A stretch of DNA of 64,000 nucleotides, taken from Lachnospiraceae bacterium. Its GTDB lineage: Bacteria > Bacillota > Clostridia > Lachnospirales > Lachnospiraceae. The number at the start of each line of letters is the position of its first letter. Position 1 is the stretch's first letter. Position numbers and translations under genes: made by a program. The stretch is from positions 1-64,000 of the forward strand of contig JAEFAR010000006.1 of NCBI GenBank assembly GCA_016287675.1, written 5' to 3'. The notes beneath the pieces are model-generated. The model did not search any database and was not told the origin of the DNA. It was given only the letters and a program-made list of their open reading frames with translations. Below are positions 16,122 through 28,001 of the stretch, in pieces.

Positions 16122-16861
16122 TGATGAAGGAACAGCTTTACACCATTCCTGTCAATGAAGCCTTTGACGAAAAGACCGAATGCCCCATATGCTCCATGTA
16201 TCATTCCATAGAAGAGGGAGCACTTGATTTTACACTTGGTCCCAGTTACATGGAAGATGATGTGAGGATGGTCACTGACAAAGTGGGCTTCTGCGAAAGA
16301 CATGTGGCAAAGCTTTACGAAAGAGGCAACAGACTCGGCCTGGCGCTGATGCTGAAAACTCATGCGGACCGTATGCTGAATGAGGTGGAAAAGAGACAGA
16401 AGAGCCTGAAGACCATTAAGAAAGCAGGATTTTTAAAAAAGGTACCGGAAAACGGAAATGAGGTTTCTGAGTATCTGGACGGATTACAGACAAGCTGTTT
16501 TGTGTGCTCAAGGGTGGACGATGTTTTTGACAGATACATTGACACTTTGTTCTGGCTCTACGAACAGGACCGGGATTTCAGGGAGAAATTCAAGAATTCC
16601 AAGGGCTTTTGCAACGCCCATTACAGTCTGCTTTTAAAAAAATGCCCCGATGCTTTGGGAGCGGAAGCGGCGAAGAGTTTTGCAGGCATATGCTCGGAGA
16701 TCTATCTTGAGAACATGAAGCGGGTGCGAGACGATCTGTCCTGGTTCATAGATAAATTCGACTACAGATACACGGATGAACCATGGAAGGATTCCAAGGA
16801 TGCATTGCAGCGATCCATGATGAAAGACAATTCGATCTATTACAAACCGGAAGGAAATTAG
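16121..16861 (+). CDS. DUF6062-like protein with scattered Cys motifs
   Basis: A 246-residue soluble protein with four Cys-containing blocks: CPICSMYHSIEEGALDF near the N-terminus, VGFCERHVAKLY, SCFVCSRVDDVFDRY and GFCNAHYSLLL. The repeated CxxC ... FC(E/N)xH spacing suggests two metal-binding or redox sites arranged as a duplication. I believe it belongs to DUF6062, but this is from memory. Function unknown. Two adjacent ATGs (16121 and 16124) are possible starts; both overlap or abut the DUF2225 stop, and the pair is surely one operon. Confidence 0.7.
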   Translation: MMKEQLYTIPVNEAFDEKTECPICSMYHSIEEGALDFTLGPSYMEDDVRMVTDKVGFCERHVAKLYERGNRLGLALMLKTHADRMLNEVEKRQKSLKTIKKAGFLKKVPENGNEVSEYLDGLQTSCFVCSRVDDVFDRYIDTLFWLYEQDRDFREKFKNSKGFCNAHYSLLLKKCPDALGAEAAKSFAGICSEIYLENMKRVRDDLSWFIDKFDYRYTDEPWKDSKDALQRSMMKDNSIYYKPEGN

Positions 16862-16876
16862 CTTCCGGTTTTTTCT
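16845..16876 (+). terminator. Rho-independent terminator
   Basis: Stem AACCGGAAG/CTTCCGGTT with loop GAAATTAG, then TTTTC. The left arm lies inside the last codons of the DUF6062-like gene and the stop codon is in the loop. Confidence 0.85.
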
Positions 16877-16921
16877 TTTCCGGATTTTACAGAAACTATA
16901 TATTTTTTTGTAATATGACCG

Positions 16922-16950
16922 TTGACATTTTCGGGTTTTGTGTTAATATA
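16922..16950 (+). promoter_or_regulatory. Promoter of groESL
   Basis: Consensus TTGACA (16922-16927) followed 16-17 bases later by the AT-rich TAATATA -10 region. The predicted transcription start falls at or just before the CIRCE element. Confidence 0.7.
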
Positions 16951-16961
16951 TGATACAGCGT

Positions 16962-16988
16962 TTAGCACTCAGATTAAATGAGTGCTAA
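16962..16988 (+). promoter_or_regulatory. CIRCE operator (HrcA binding site)
   Basis: TTAGCACTC-N9-GAGTGCTAA, a perfect match to the CIRCE consensus on both arms. HrcA binding here represses the chaperonin operon in the absence of heat stress. hrcA itself is not in this window. Confidence 0.97.
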
Positions 16989-17025
16989 TAACATAAACGA
17001 TAGTACTCGAAGGAGGCAAAATAAA

Positions 17026-17313
17026 ATGAAATTAGTACCATTGGGCGATAAGGTAGTTTTAAAGCAGCTTAAGGCTGAAGAGACAACAAAATCCGGAATC
17101 GTACTTCCCGGACAGGCACAGGAGAAACCCCAGCAGGCAGAAGTCATTGCTGTAGGCCCCGGCGGAATGGTTGACGGCAAAGAGATCGCTATGCAGGTTA
17201 AGGTGGGCGACAAGGTTATCTATTCCAAGTACTCGGGAACAGAGGTTAAGCTCGGAAACGACGAATACGTTGTCGTAAAGCAGAATGATATAGTAGCTAT
17301 TGTAGAAGACTAA
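17026..17313 (+). CDS. groES: Co-chaperonin GroES
   Basis: A 95-residue lid subunit of the GroEL chaperonin. [19 protein letters not shown], the mobile-loop segment [12 protein letters not shown] (about 21-33) and the C-terminal [15 protein letters not shown] are all present. The reading frame extends upstream to 16978, but that start would lie within the CIRCE operator; AAGGAGG at 17010-17016 fixes the ATG at 17026. It is the first gene of the groESL operon, 14 bases before groEL. Confidence 0.98.
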   Translation: MKLVPLGDKVVLKQLKAEETTKSGIVLPGQAQEKPQQAEVIAVGPGGMVDGKEIAMQVKVGDKVIYSKYSGTEVKLGNDEYVVVKQNDIVAIVED

Positions 17314-17321
17314 GGAGATGA

Positions 17322-18953
<1,632 letters not shown>

Positions 18954-18986
18954 AACGATTGAATAAAGAAGATTGGATGGAAAACA

Positions 18987-19490
18987 ATGGAAGGTAATTA
19001 CTGCGAAGCAAGAGCAAAGAAACGTAAGACTGCAGGAGACATGGCGATAAAAGGATTGATCATCTTTGGTATCGTCCTGAGCCTTGCTGCGGCATTTCTC
19101 TTCGGACAGACATTGATCCTTCTCCTGGGAGTCGCATTGGGAATAGTTGCTTACATCGTTTTCCCCAGACTCAACGTGGAGTATGAATATGTCTTCTGCG
19201 ACGGTCAGCTTGATTTTGATAAGATCATGAACGGCGACAGGCGCAAGCATGTGGCACGGGTGGACATGGATCAGGTTGCTGTCTGTGCACCCCTTAAGTC
19301 TCAGGCTATTTTGGGTTACGACAGAGAGGGTGTTCGTAAGATCGACTTCTCGAGCCGTGAGGAAAACGCCAGGATCTGGGGACTTGTTACCACTGCAGGT
19401 GACCAGAGTACAATGTATCTCTTTGAGCCCTCCGAGGACATGGTTCGCAGGATGAAGCAAAAGGGACCCAGAAAAGTGGTTGAGTATTAA
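18987..19490 (+). CDS. DUF6106-like small membrane protein
   Basis: A 167-residue protein with a basic N-terminus, two adjacent hydrophobic helices (about 22-40 and 42-62, IKGLIIFGIVLSLAAAFLFG and ILLLGVALGIVAYIVFP), and a cytoplasmic C-terminal domain of about 100 residues. The soluble part (YEYVFCDGQLDFDKIMN, DREGVRKIDFSSREENA, TMYLFEPSEDMVRRMK) resembles proteins annotated as DUF6106 in Lachnospiraceae; I am not certain of the number. Function unknown. It starts 33 bases after groEL with no terminator between, so heat-regulated co-transcription is possible. Confidence 0.7.
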   Translation: MEGNYCEARAKKRKTAGDMAIKGLIIFGIVLSLAAAFLFGQTLILLLGVALGIVAYIVFPRLNVEYEYVFCDGQLDFDKIMNGDRRKHVARVDMDQVAVCAPLKSQAILGYDREGVRKIDFSSREENARIWGLVTTAGDQSTMYLFEPSEDMVRRMKQKGPRKVVEY

Positions 19491-19535
19491 GCCTTTCAAA
19501 TCCTCTGAAATTCCAAATCATTAAATACACTAATC

Positions 19536-19571
19536 GCTGCCATTCATTTAAACAATGAATGGCAGCATTTT
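19536..19571 (+). terminator. Rho-independent terminator of the groESL-DUF6106 transcript
   Basis: Stem GCTGCCATTCATT/AATGAATGGCAGC with a short TAAAC loop followed by ATTTTTG. There is no earlier terminator after groEL. Confidence 0.9.
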
Positions 19572-19624
19572 TGTTGCTTGCTTTAATTTTTTTTTCAGCA
19601 TATAATAGCTGAAATAAAAAATGA

Positions 19625-21100
<1,476 letters not shown>

Positions 21101-21123
21101 CAAATAAAGGAGTTTGAGAAGGT

Positions 21124-21495
21124 ATGGCTGACATTGTTGAAAAGCGTAGAAGCAAACGAATACCTGTCAGACTTGAACTAACAATCTCTAAACTTTTCAA
21201 GCAGTGCGACATTGAAAAGATTGAAACGGCCGTTCCCATTACGGTTACGGACGTTTCAAGACAGGGGATTGGCTTCAGGTCGAAGGGCAACTTCCCCGTT
21301 GATTATTATTTCAATGCGAAGCTTGAGCTCGGTGACAGTGAAAATGTCCTTTTCTGCGTTGTTCAGATCATCAGAAAGCAGGATCATGAAGACGGCGAAT
21401 TTGCATATGGCTGTCAATTCATCGGATTAGCTTCTGTTCTGAACTATATTTTCGATGACTTCGAAAGAAAGGCAGAAGAGAATGGAACAATTTAA
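21124..21495 (+). CDS. PilZ domain protein (cyclic di-GMP receptor candidate)
   Basis: A 123-residue single-domain protein. The two cyclic di-GMP binding motifs of PilZ are present: RRSKR near residues 8-12 (RxxxR) and DVSRQGIGF at about residues 43-51 (D/NxSxxG). A beta-barrel core follows (FNAKLELG, FCVVQIIRKQ, FAYGCQFIGL). It probably senses cyclic di-GMP and regulates motility or surface traits, consistent with the chemotaxis genes in the window. Its last 14 bases overlap the start of the M16 peptidase gene. Confidence 0.9.
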   Translation: MADIVEKRRSKRIPVRLELTISKLFKQCDIEKIETAVPITVTDVSRQGIGFRSKGNFPVDYYFNAKLELGDSENVLFCVVQIIRKQDHEDGEFAYGCQFIGLASVLNYIFDDFERKAEENGTI

Positions 21496-24403
21496 CAATA
21501 TTCCCGGCTACGAACTGGTCAAGGCTGAGGAACTTAAAGATGTTAAGGGCACAGGCTTTTTGTTCAGACACAAAAAGACGGGTGCCCGTATTGGCGTTGT
21601 CAAAAACAATGATGAGAACAAGGTTTTCAGCATAGGATTCAAGACTCCGCCGAAGGATTCCACCGGCGTGGCTCACATTACCGAACACACCGTTCTTTGC
21701 GGATCTGAGAAGTTTCCTTCAAAGGATCCTTTTGTAGAGCTTGTAAAGGGCTCTCTCAATACATTCTTAAATGCAATGACATTTTCAGACAAGACTATTT
21801 ATCCTGTTGCCAGCTGCAACGATAAGGATTTCAGAAATCTTGAAAATGTCTATCTTGATGCGGTTTTTCATCCCAATCTCCACAAAGTAGACGAGATCTT
21901 CAAACAGGAAGGCTGGCATTACGAGCTTGATAACGAGAATGACGACATTAAGCTTAACGGTGTCGTTTACTCGGAAATGAAAGGTGTATTTTCAAATCCC
22001 GATTCCGTAGCCCAGAGATCGGTTACCGATGTACTTTTCCCCGACACGGAGTACGGAGTTGAGTCGGGAGGCGATCCTGATGTTATCCCCGAGCTTACCA
22101 TCGAAAATTACAGGGCCTTTCACAAGACTTTTTATCATCCCTCCAACAGCTACATCTGGCTCTACGGAGATATTGACGTGGAAGAGCAGCTTACATGGAT
22201 GGACAGGGAGTACCTTTCTTTCTTCGACAGGATAACGGTTGATTCTTCCGTTAAGATCCAGAAGCCCTTCGGAGGCATCAGGAAATGCGAAAGGTTTTAT
22301 TCCGTTGATGAAGAGAGAGAAGACGGTAAGGGAGTATTTTACTCATTTAACGTTCTCGCGGGAGAAAACACCGATCTTCTTAAAGGTTTGGGCTTTGAAG
22401 TACTTGATTATTGCCTTTTCGGCGCTCCCGGAGCTCCGGTTAAAAAGGCTCTGATCGATGCAGGCATAGGTGATGAGGTCTGGGATTACTACGAAGGCGG
22501 TATCCTTCAGCCCTACTTCTCAGTGGATGTTAAGAATGCACCTCCCGGTCTTGCGGACAAGTTCTGTGAGATCATTCTGAACACTCTCAAAAAGTGTGTG
22601 GATGAAGGTCTTAATGTTAACACCATTAATGCTGCCATCAATTCTCAGGAATTCAAATACAGAGAGGCTGACTTCGGAGGTTACCCGAAGGGACTCATGT
22701 ACGGCATTTCAGCATTGAGCACCTGGCTGCACAATGATGAGATGGTTTTTGACAACATGCGTATGGGGGATGCTTACAACGAGCTCAGAAAGAAAGTCGG
22801 AACCGGATGGTTTGAAGACCTGATCAGAGAGTACTTCTTAAATTCCAAGCACGGTGTAGTTCTCACAGTAAGCCCCAAGGTTGGCCTCAATAAGGAGAAA
22901 GCCGATAAACTTGCCAAGAAACTCGCTGATTACAAGGCTTCTCTTTCCAAGGCAGAGATCAGGGCTTTGATCGATGACACCGCAAAGCTCAGAAAGTATC
23001 AGGCCGAACCTTCGAGCGAAGAAGATCTTAAAAAGATACCTCTTCTTTCTATTTCCGACATTAAGAAAGAGGGAAGGGGCTTTAATAATGAAAAGATCCT
23101 TCCTTATCTCGGAGATGTACTCTGGCACGAGTATGACACCAACGGTATCGCCTACATACGTCTTGCTTTTAAGATGGATTGCCTGAAGAGTGATGAGCTG
23201 TTCTATGCAACTCTCTTAAATGACGCTCTGGCTGTAGTTGACACCGACAAGCGCGGTTACGGTGAATTGAACGACGAGATCAACATGTACACCGGTGGTA
23301 TTTTCTCCAAGACCGATTACTTCATTGATCTCAAGGATTACAAGCACTACACGCCCTACCTTTTTGTGACGGGTTCCTGCCTCTACGGACAGATCGACAA
23401 GACTTTTGAACTCATGAAGGAGATAATCTCCGGATCGAAATATGATGATACCAAGAGAAACAAGGAGATCTTCCTTGAATCCAAGTCCATCATGGAGTCC
23501 CGCCTTTTAGGAAACGGAACTGCCATGGCTTCACTCAGACTCAAGTCTTACGACAGCGAAGCAGGTGTTTTTGATGATGCCACAAGCGGTATCGCTTATT
23601 ACAGAGGTCTTAAAAAGCTTGCTGAAAACTATGATAAGGAAGCCGCTAAGACTGCCGAGAAGATCAAAGAAGTCGCAAACAAGCTCTTTACAAGAGAAAA
23701 TCTTATTGTCAGCATAATCTGCGACAAGGAGGGCATTGACAAGTGCACAAAGGGAATAGAGGACATCATTTCAGTTCTTCCTTCCGTAAAGCAGGAAAAG
23801 TTGCTTGTTCTTCGTCCTTCTGCAAAGAATGAAGGCTTTAAGACTCCGGGACAGGTACAGTTTGTCTGCAGGGGCGGTAATTTCAAAAAAGCAGGTTTCG
23901 AAAGCTCCGGTGTGCTGAATGTTCTCACATCCATGCTGAGCTACGGCTACCTCTGGAACGAGATCCGCGTTAAGGGCGGAGCTTACGGCGCGTGGATGAA
24001 CATTTCTCAGGATTCCGGCTTTGCTTACCTCGGATCGTACAGAGATCCCAATCTCAGACAGACAAACGAGATCTATGAGAAGCTGGCAGATCATCTCGAG
24101 AACATTGATATGGATGACAGAGAGATGACCAAGGCTGTTCTGGGAACCTTCGGAAAGATCGATGCACCCCTTACCCCCAGACAGCTGGGCGAAAGGGCAT
24201 TCAATGCCTATGCCTCGGGGAAGACCTACGATGACATAATGAAAAACCGTAAGGAAGCACTCAATTGTACGGTTGAAGATATCAGAAAGACCGCGCCTCT
24301 TGTACGTGCCATTGTGGATCAGAACATGATCTGCACCATCGGTGCGGCAGCCACCGTTGAGGAATGCAAGGATCTTTTCAAGACTGTCGAAGCAATACTG
24401 TAA
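21482..24403 (+). CDS. M16C zinc metallopeptidase (presequence-protease/insulinase type)
   Basis: A 973-residue two-half clamshell peptidase. The inverted zinc motif HITEH (His65, Glu68, His69) is intact, with the third ligand expected in ENVYLDAVFHPN about 75 residues later. The layout (catalytic half, M16C-associated linker domain around 450-720, inactive second half) and the segments KDPFVELVKGSLNTFLNAMT and DKTIYPVAS are characteristic of PreP-like cytosolic oligopeptidases. The frame is open nine codons upstream, but MEQFNNIPGYELV is the conserved beginning of the family. Translation start overlaps the PilZ gene. Confidence 0.93.
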   Translation: MEQFNNIPGYELVKAEELKDVKGTGFLFRHKKTGARIGVVKNNDENKVFSIGFKTPPKDSTGVAHITEHTVLCGSEKFPSKDPFVELVKGSLNTFLNAMTFSDKTIYPVASCNDKDFRNLENVYLDAVFHPNLHKVDEIFKQEGWHYELDNENDDIKLNGVVYSEMKGVFSNPDSVAQRSVTDVLFPDTEYGVESGGDPDVIPELTIENYRAFHKTFYHPSNSYIWLYGDIDVEEQLTWMDREYLSFFDRITVDSSVKIQKPFGGIRKCERFYSVDEEREDGKGVFYSFNVLAGENTDLLKGLGFEVLDYCLFGAPGAPVKKALIDAGIGDEVWDYYEGGILQPYFSVDVKNAPPGLADKFCEIILNTLKKCVDEGLNVNTINAAINSQEFKYREADFGGYPKGLMYGISALSTWLHNDEMVFDNMRMGDAYNELRKKVGTGWFEDLIREYFLNSKHGVVLTVSPKVGLNKEKADKLAKKLADYKASLSKAEIRALIDDTAKLRKYQAEPSSEEDLKKIPLLSISDIKKEGRGFNNEKILPYLGDVLWHEYDTNGIAYIRLAFKMDCLKSDELFYATLLNDALAVVDTDKRGYGELNDEINMYTGGIFSKTDYFIDLKDYKHYTPYLFVTGSCLYGQIDKTFELMKEIISGSKYDDTKRNKEIFLESKSIMESRLLGNGTAMASLRLKSYDSEAGVFDDATSGIAYYRGLKKLAENYDKEAAKTAEKIKEVANKLFTRENLIVSIICDKEGIDKCTKGIEDIISVLPSVKQEKLLVLRPSAKNEGFKTPGQVQFVCRGGNFKKAGFESSGVLNVLTSMLSYGYLWNEIRVKGGAYGAWMNISQDSGFAYLGSYRDPNLRQTNEIYEKLADHLENIDMDDREMTKAVLGTFGKIDAPLTPRQLGERAFNAYASGKTYDDIMKNRKEALNCTVEDIRKTAPLVRAIVDQNMICTIGAAATVEECKDLFKTVEAIL

Positions 24404-24412
24404 GGTGAATTA

Positions 24413-25360
24413 ATGGATAATAATTTTAAATCCGGATACGTGGCTATCATCGGAAGGCCGAATGTGGGCAAATCGACACTCATGAATGCTCTGATCGGCC
24501 AGAAGATCGCTATTACCTCCGATAAACCGCAAACAACGAGAAACAGGATCCAGACAGTTTACACGGATGAAAGAGGGCAGATCATTTTCCTCGACACACC
24601 CGGCATTCACAAAGCCAAGAACAAACTGGGCGATTACATGATGAAAGTGGCCAATAACACGCTGCAGGATGCAGATGTTGTCTTATGGCTTGTGGAGCCC
24701 ACAACCTTCATCGGTGCAGGTGAAAGGACAGTGATCGAGACACTGGAAACCCTGGACTGTCCCGTTATCCTTGTGATAAACAAGACTGACATCCTGAAGG
24801 ATGATAAGGAAAAAACAAGGGCGGAAAAGCTGGCGGACAGCATCAAGGCTTACGATGATGCCTTTAAGTTTGCGGAGATCGTGCCCATTTCGGCTTTTAA
24901 GAAAAAGGGAACGGATGATCTGCTTACCACCATATTAAAGCATCTTCCCTACGGACCTATGTATTTTGACGAAGACACAGTGACCGATCAGCCTGAGAGA
25001 GCCATCACCGCAGAGATCATCAGAGAAAAATGTCTGAGGCTCCTGGGTGACGAAGTGCCTCACGGCATCGCCGTGACCATTGAAAAAATGCATGAACGAA
25101 ACGTAAAGGAAACCGGAGAGCCCTGCATGGATGTGGAAGCTACCATCTATTGCGAGAGAGAATCCCACAAGGGCATCATAATCGGAAAACAGGGTGCGAT
25201 GCTCAAAAAGATCGGCACTCAGGCAAGGATCGAAACGGAAAAGCTTTGCGAATGCAAGGTTAACATGAAACTTTGGGTAAAGGTCAGAAATGACTGGCGT
25301 GATTCCGAAAGCCTCATGAAGAATTTCGGATACAATAAACAAGACATCGATGTACAATAA
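24413..25360 (+). CDS. era: GTPase Era
   Basis: A 315-residue ribosome-assembly GTPase that binds the 3' end of 16S rRNA. G1 GRPNVGKS (14-21), G2 region QTTRNRI, G3 DTPGI, G4 NKTD and G5 SA are intact, and the C-terminal KH domain ends with GIIIGKQGAMLKKIGTQAR (GxxG loop). It precedes recO with an 11-base overlap, the common Firmicute order era-recO. The ribosome site AGGTGA is right after the stop of the peptidase gene. Confidence 0.98.
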   Translation: MDNNFKSGYVAIIGRPNVGKSTLMNALIGQKIAITSDKPQTTRNRIQTVYTDERGQIIFLDTPGIHKAKNKLGDYMMKVANNTLQDADVVLWLVEPTTFIGAGERTVIETLETLDCPVILVINKTDILKDDKEKTRAEKLADSIKAYDDAFKFAEIVPISAFKKKGTDDLLTTILKHLPYGPMYFDEDTVTDQPERAITAEIIREKCLRLLGDEVPHGIAVTIEKMHERNVKETGEPCMDVEATIYCERESHKGIIIGKQGAMLKKIGTQARIETEKLCECKVNMKLWVKVRNDWRDSESLMKNFGYNKQDIDVQ

Positions 25361-26099
25361 AGTGAGTGTTACGGGAATGGTCATTGCGGCCATGCCTGTC
25401 GGTGAGTACGACCGACGCATTACAATCTTAACATCGGAGCGGGGCAAGATCTCCGCATTTGCAAGGGGCGCAAGGAAACCAACCGGCGCCCTTTTGGCGT
25501 GTTCACAACAATTTGCCTTCGGACAGTTTGTTCTCTATGAAGGCAGAGACAGTTACAACCTTGAGAGCGCGGAGATCAAAACCTACTTCGGAGAGATACG
25601 TAATGACATGAATTCCATATATTACGGAATGTACGCCTGCGAATTCGCTCTTTACATGTCCCGTGAGAATGTCCGCCCCGGACAGATACTGAACCTTCTT
25701 TATGTTACCATGCGTGGGCTGGAGAAAGCGCAGATGCCGAAAAAGCTGATCCGCAGAACATTTGAACTCCGGTATCTGACAGAGGACGGCGAAATGCCGG
25801 AGGTTTACGAATGCCTAAACTGCCATCGCGAAGATCTCCTGGAAGATGATGTTGTTTGGTTTGATCCGGAAAAGGGCGGAGTGGTGTGCGACGGCTGTAA
25901 TTTAAAAAACATCGGTATCAAAATTTCACGTTCCGCTCTTTACACCCTGCAGTACATCGTTTCTTCCCCGCTTGAAAAACTCTATTCTTTTAATGTGAAC
26001 GATGCTGTACTTAATGAAGTGGATCGTGTAGTTGAAGAGTGGGTTAAGGTGCGAGTGGGGCATCACATGAAGACGGAAGATATGCTGGATATGTTTTAA
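25350..26099 (+). CDS. recO: DNA repair protein RecO
   Basis: A 249-residue mediator that loads RecA onto SSB-coated single-strand DNA. N-terminal OB fold (VTGMVIAAMPVGEYDRRITILTSERG), a helical middle, and a four-cysteine zinc finger (CLNC at about 149, CDGC at about 178) are all visible. Length matches the family. It starts inside the end of era and depends on its promoter. After it comes a 404-base gap with terminator-like hairpins. Confidence 0.95.
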   Translation: MYNKVSVTGMVIAAMPVGEYDRRITILTSERGKISAFARGARKPTGALLACSQQFAFGQFVLYEGRDSYNLESAEIKTYFGEIRNDMNSIYYGMYACEFALYMSRENVRPGQILNLLYVTMRGLEKAQMPKKLIRRTFELRYLTEDGEMPEVYECLNCHREDLLEDDVVWFDPEKGGVVCDGCNLKNIGIKISRSALYTLQYIVSSPLEKLYSFNVNDAVLNEVDRVVEEWVKVRVGHHMKTEDMLDMF

Positions 26100-26503
26100 C
26101 GCGTAGGTTGATCCGCGACAGTTGTATGTGCCCGGGAACAATGCCTGCCTGTTTACCGAGAGGGTGCCGCAGGATTTTTTGACCGAAGAACGGAAACAAC
26201 ACGGTTTTTAACTAAAGAGAAGGAAAATAGTGCTTTTAGTTATACAAAATGGCCCGTTTTGGGCTTTTTTGCCTGTTGGAGGCAAGATGGAAGACAAAAA
26301 AACTGTTGTTTGGCAGAAGTAATGGCAGAAAAACAGTATTCACGCATCCGAAAGTGGCAAAATCAAGAAAAATTCTTAACTAAAAAGGCAGAAAACACTC
26401 GTCTTAGTTACAAAATCGACTAAAACAGTGTTTTGGGAAGTTTACAATCAAAGTAAAAAGTGATATACTACGCCGCATTAAAGCAATGAAAGGAAAAAGG
26501 GCG
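26100..26503 (+). other. 404-base gap after recO with a terminator and two similar hairpin repeats
   Basis: No credible gene. At 26161-26173 AGGGTGCCGCAGG recalls, but does not match, the T-box core, and is followed by TTTTTT. Two similar units, 26208-26250 and 26376-26416, each begin TTAACTAAA and end TTAGTTAnACAAAAT-like, so each can form a hairpin with AACTAAA/TTTAGTT arms. A terminator GCCCGTTTTGGGC + T6 lies between (26252-26270). The rest is AT-rich, ending with the ribosome site of the next gene. Confidence 0.5.
26252..26270 (+). terminator. Rho-independent terminator
   Basis: Short GC stem GCCC/GGGC with loop GTTTT followed directly by TTTTTT; ends the era-recO transcript or a small leader RNA. 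Confidence 0.75.
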
Positions 26504-27304
26504 ATGAACTTTAAAGAGTATCACAAGATCGATTTTCATGCACACATTTATCCCGAGAAGATAGCAGCGAAAGCTGTTGCAAGCGTAGGTGATTTTTACG
26601 CGCTCCACATGAGTGAGAACGGGCTGTCGGCTCGTTTGATCGAAAACGGAAAAAAGATAAATGTTACCCATTATGTTGTCCATTCAGTCGCCACATCACC
26701 CAAACAGGTGGAATCCATAAACAGATTTATCGCATCGGAATGCGAGAAGCATCCTGAGTTCATTGGTTTTGCGACGCTTCATCCCATGTCCGAGCATCTG
26801 GAGACCGACATAGAGCTTGCCAGGGTACTTGGGCTTCATGGCATAAAGATCCATCCCGATTTCCAGAAATTTGCCCTTGATTCTCCCGAAGCCATACGCA
26901 TGTTCAAGCTCCTTGCGGGAAGATTTCCTGTTCTCATTCACACGGGAGATTACAGATACGAGTATTCAAATCCCATAAGGATGGCAAGAGCGCTTGACGC
27001 AGTGCCGGATCTTGTGGCCATCGGAGCTCACTTCGGCGGTTACAGCGAATGGGAAGAATCCAGGAAGCATCTCATCGGCCGCGAAAACTTCTACATCGAC
27101 ACTTCCAGCGCGTTGTTTAAGCTGGAGCCCGAAGAGGCGGCGGACATGATCCGTGAGCACGGTATTGACAGAACTTTCTTCGGGACAGATTTCCCCATGT
27201 GGAATCATGAAGAAGAATTCGACAGGTTCATGAAGCTTCCTCTGACCGAGGAAGAGCGAAGAAAGATTTTCCACACGAACGCCTACAATTTCTTCAGCGT
27301 ATGA
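26504..27304 (+). CDS. Amidohydrolase family metal-dependent hydrolase
   Basis: A 266-residue TIM-barrel hydrolase of the amidohydrolase-2 type. The first metal ligands are in DFHAHIYPEKIA at the N-terminus; GIKIHPDFQKF, PVLIHTGDY, AIGAHFGGYSEWEES and GTDFPMWN are the later conserved metal or active-site blocks. Substrate unknown; relatives act on small carboxylates or as decarboxylases. The frame continues to 26486, but the ATG at 26504 leaves a better-placed GGAAAAAGG. It stands alone after the recO gap. Confidence 0.85.
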   Translation: MNFKEYHKIDFHAHIYPEKIAAKAVASVGDFYALHMSENGLSARLIENGKKINVTHYVVHSVATSPKQVESINRFIASECEKHPEFIGFATLHPMSEHLETDIELARVLGLHGIKIHPDFQKFALDSPEAIRMFKLLAGRFPVLIHTGDYRYEYSNPIRMARALDAVPDLVAIGAHFGGYSEWEESRKHLIGRENFYIDTSSALFKLEPEEAADMIREHGIDRTFFGTDFPMWNHEEEFDRFMKLPLTEEERRKIFHTNAYNFFSV

Positions 27305-27347
27305 ACCCCGGCTCCATTTTTTGAGACAGACTTAAAAAGGAGAGAAT

Positions 27348-28001
27348 ATGAAAAAGCAGGTAGCATTGACATTTGACGATGGACCGAATACAGTAACAAC
27401 ACCCAAGGTGTTGGATCTTCTTGAAAAATACAATATCAAGGCGTCATTCTTTCTTATCGGTCAAAATGTGACAAAAGAGTCCAAGGAGGTAGCAAAGCGT
27501 GCCATCAGCATGGGATGCGACATCTGCAATCATTCCTTCACCCATCCTCACATGTCGCAGATGACCGAAAACGAAGTTAAGGAAGAGATCGAAAAGACGG
27601 ACAGGATCATTGAAGAACTCACAGGCAAACGGACCCTGTTCTTCCGCCCGCCCTACATTGATGTGAAGCCTGAAATGTACGACTGGATCGACAAGATCTT
27701 TATTTCGGGCATAGGGTGTCTCGACTGGGAAGCGAAAGCCGATGCGGAATACAGAAAGACAGAGATGCTTAAAAATGCGAGAGACGGAGTGCTGTATCTC
27801 CTGCATGATTTTGTTGACAACGATGCTACGGTGGAAGCTTTAAAGACTGTGATCCCCACGCTTTTGGAACGGGATTATGAGTTTCTGACAGTGACGGAGA
27901 TCTTTAAGACTAAGCAGCCGCTGTTTGATGAGAAGAATGGGTACGCAAAGAGACCGAGAGTGCTGTTTTCGGATATCATAAATGATTATAGGGGGGAATG
28001 A
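27348..28001 (+). CDS. Polysaccharide deacetylase (NodB domain), no signal peptide
   Basis: A 217-residue carbohydrate esterase family 4-like protein. Catalytic motif 1 TFDDGP (Asp base and metal Asp), motif 2 HSFTHPHM (two metal His) and motif 3 RPPYIDVK are intact; DWEAKAD and LLHDF fit motifs 4 and 5. It begins almost directly with the catalytic domain (MKKQVALTFDDGP) with no signal peptide or membrane anchor, so it would act in the cytoplasm, unusual for cell-wall deacetylases. The stop codon abuts the palindromic region at 28001. Confidence 0.9.
   Translation: MKKQVALTFDDGPNTVTTPKVLDLLEKYNIKASFFLIGQNVTKESKEVAKRAISMGCDICNHSFTHPHMSQMTENEVKEEIEKTDRIIEELTGKRTLFFRPPYIDVKPEMYDWIDKIFISGIGCLDWEAKADAEYRKTEMLKNARDGVLYLLHDFVDNDATVEALKTVIPTLLERDYEFLTVTEIFKTKQPLFDEKNGYAKRPRVLFSDIINDYRGE

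Noticed and set aside
16978-17025. Upstream extension of groES
   Set aside because: It would start inside the CIRCE operator; the AGGAGG before 17026 and family alignment favour the shorter form.
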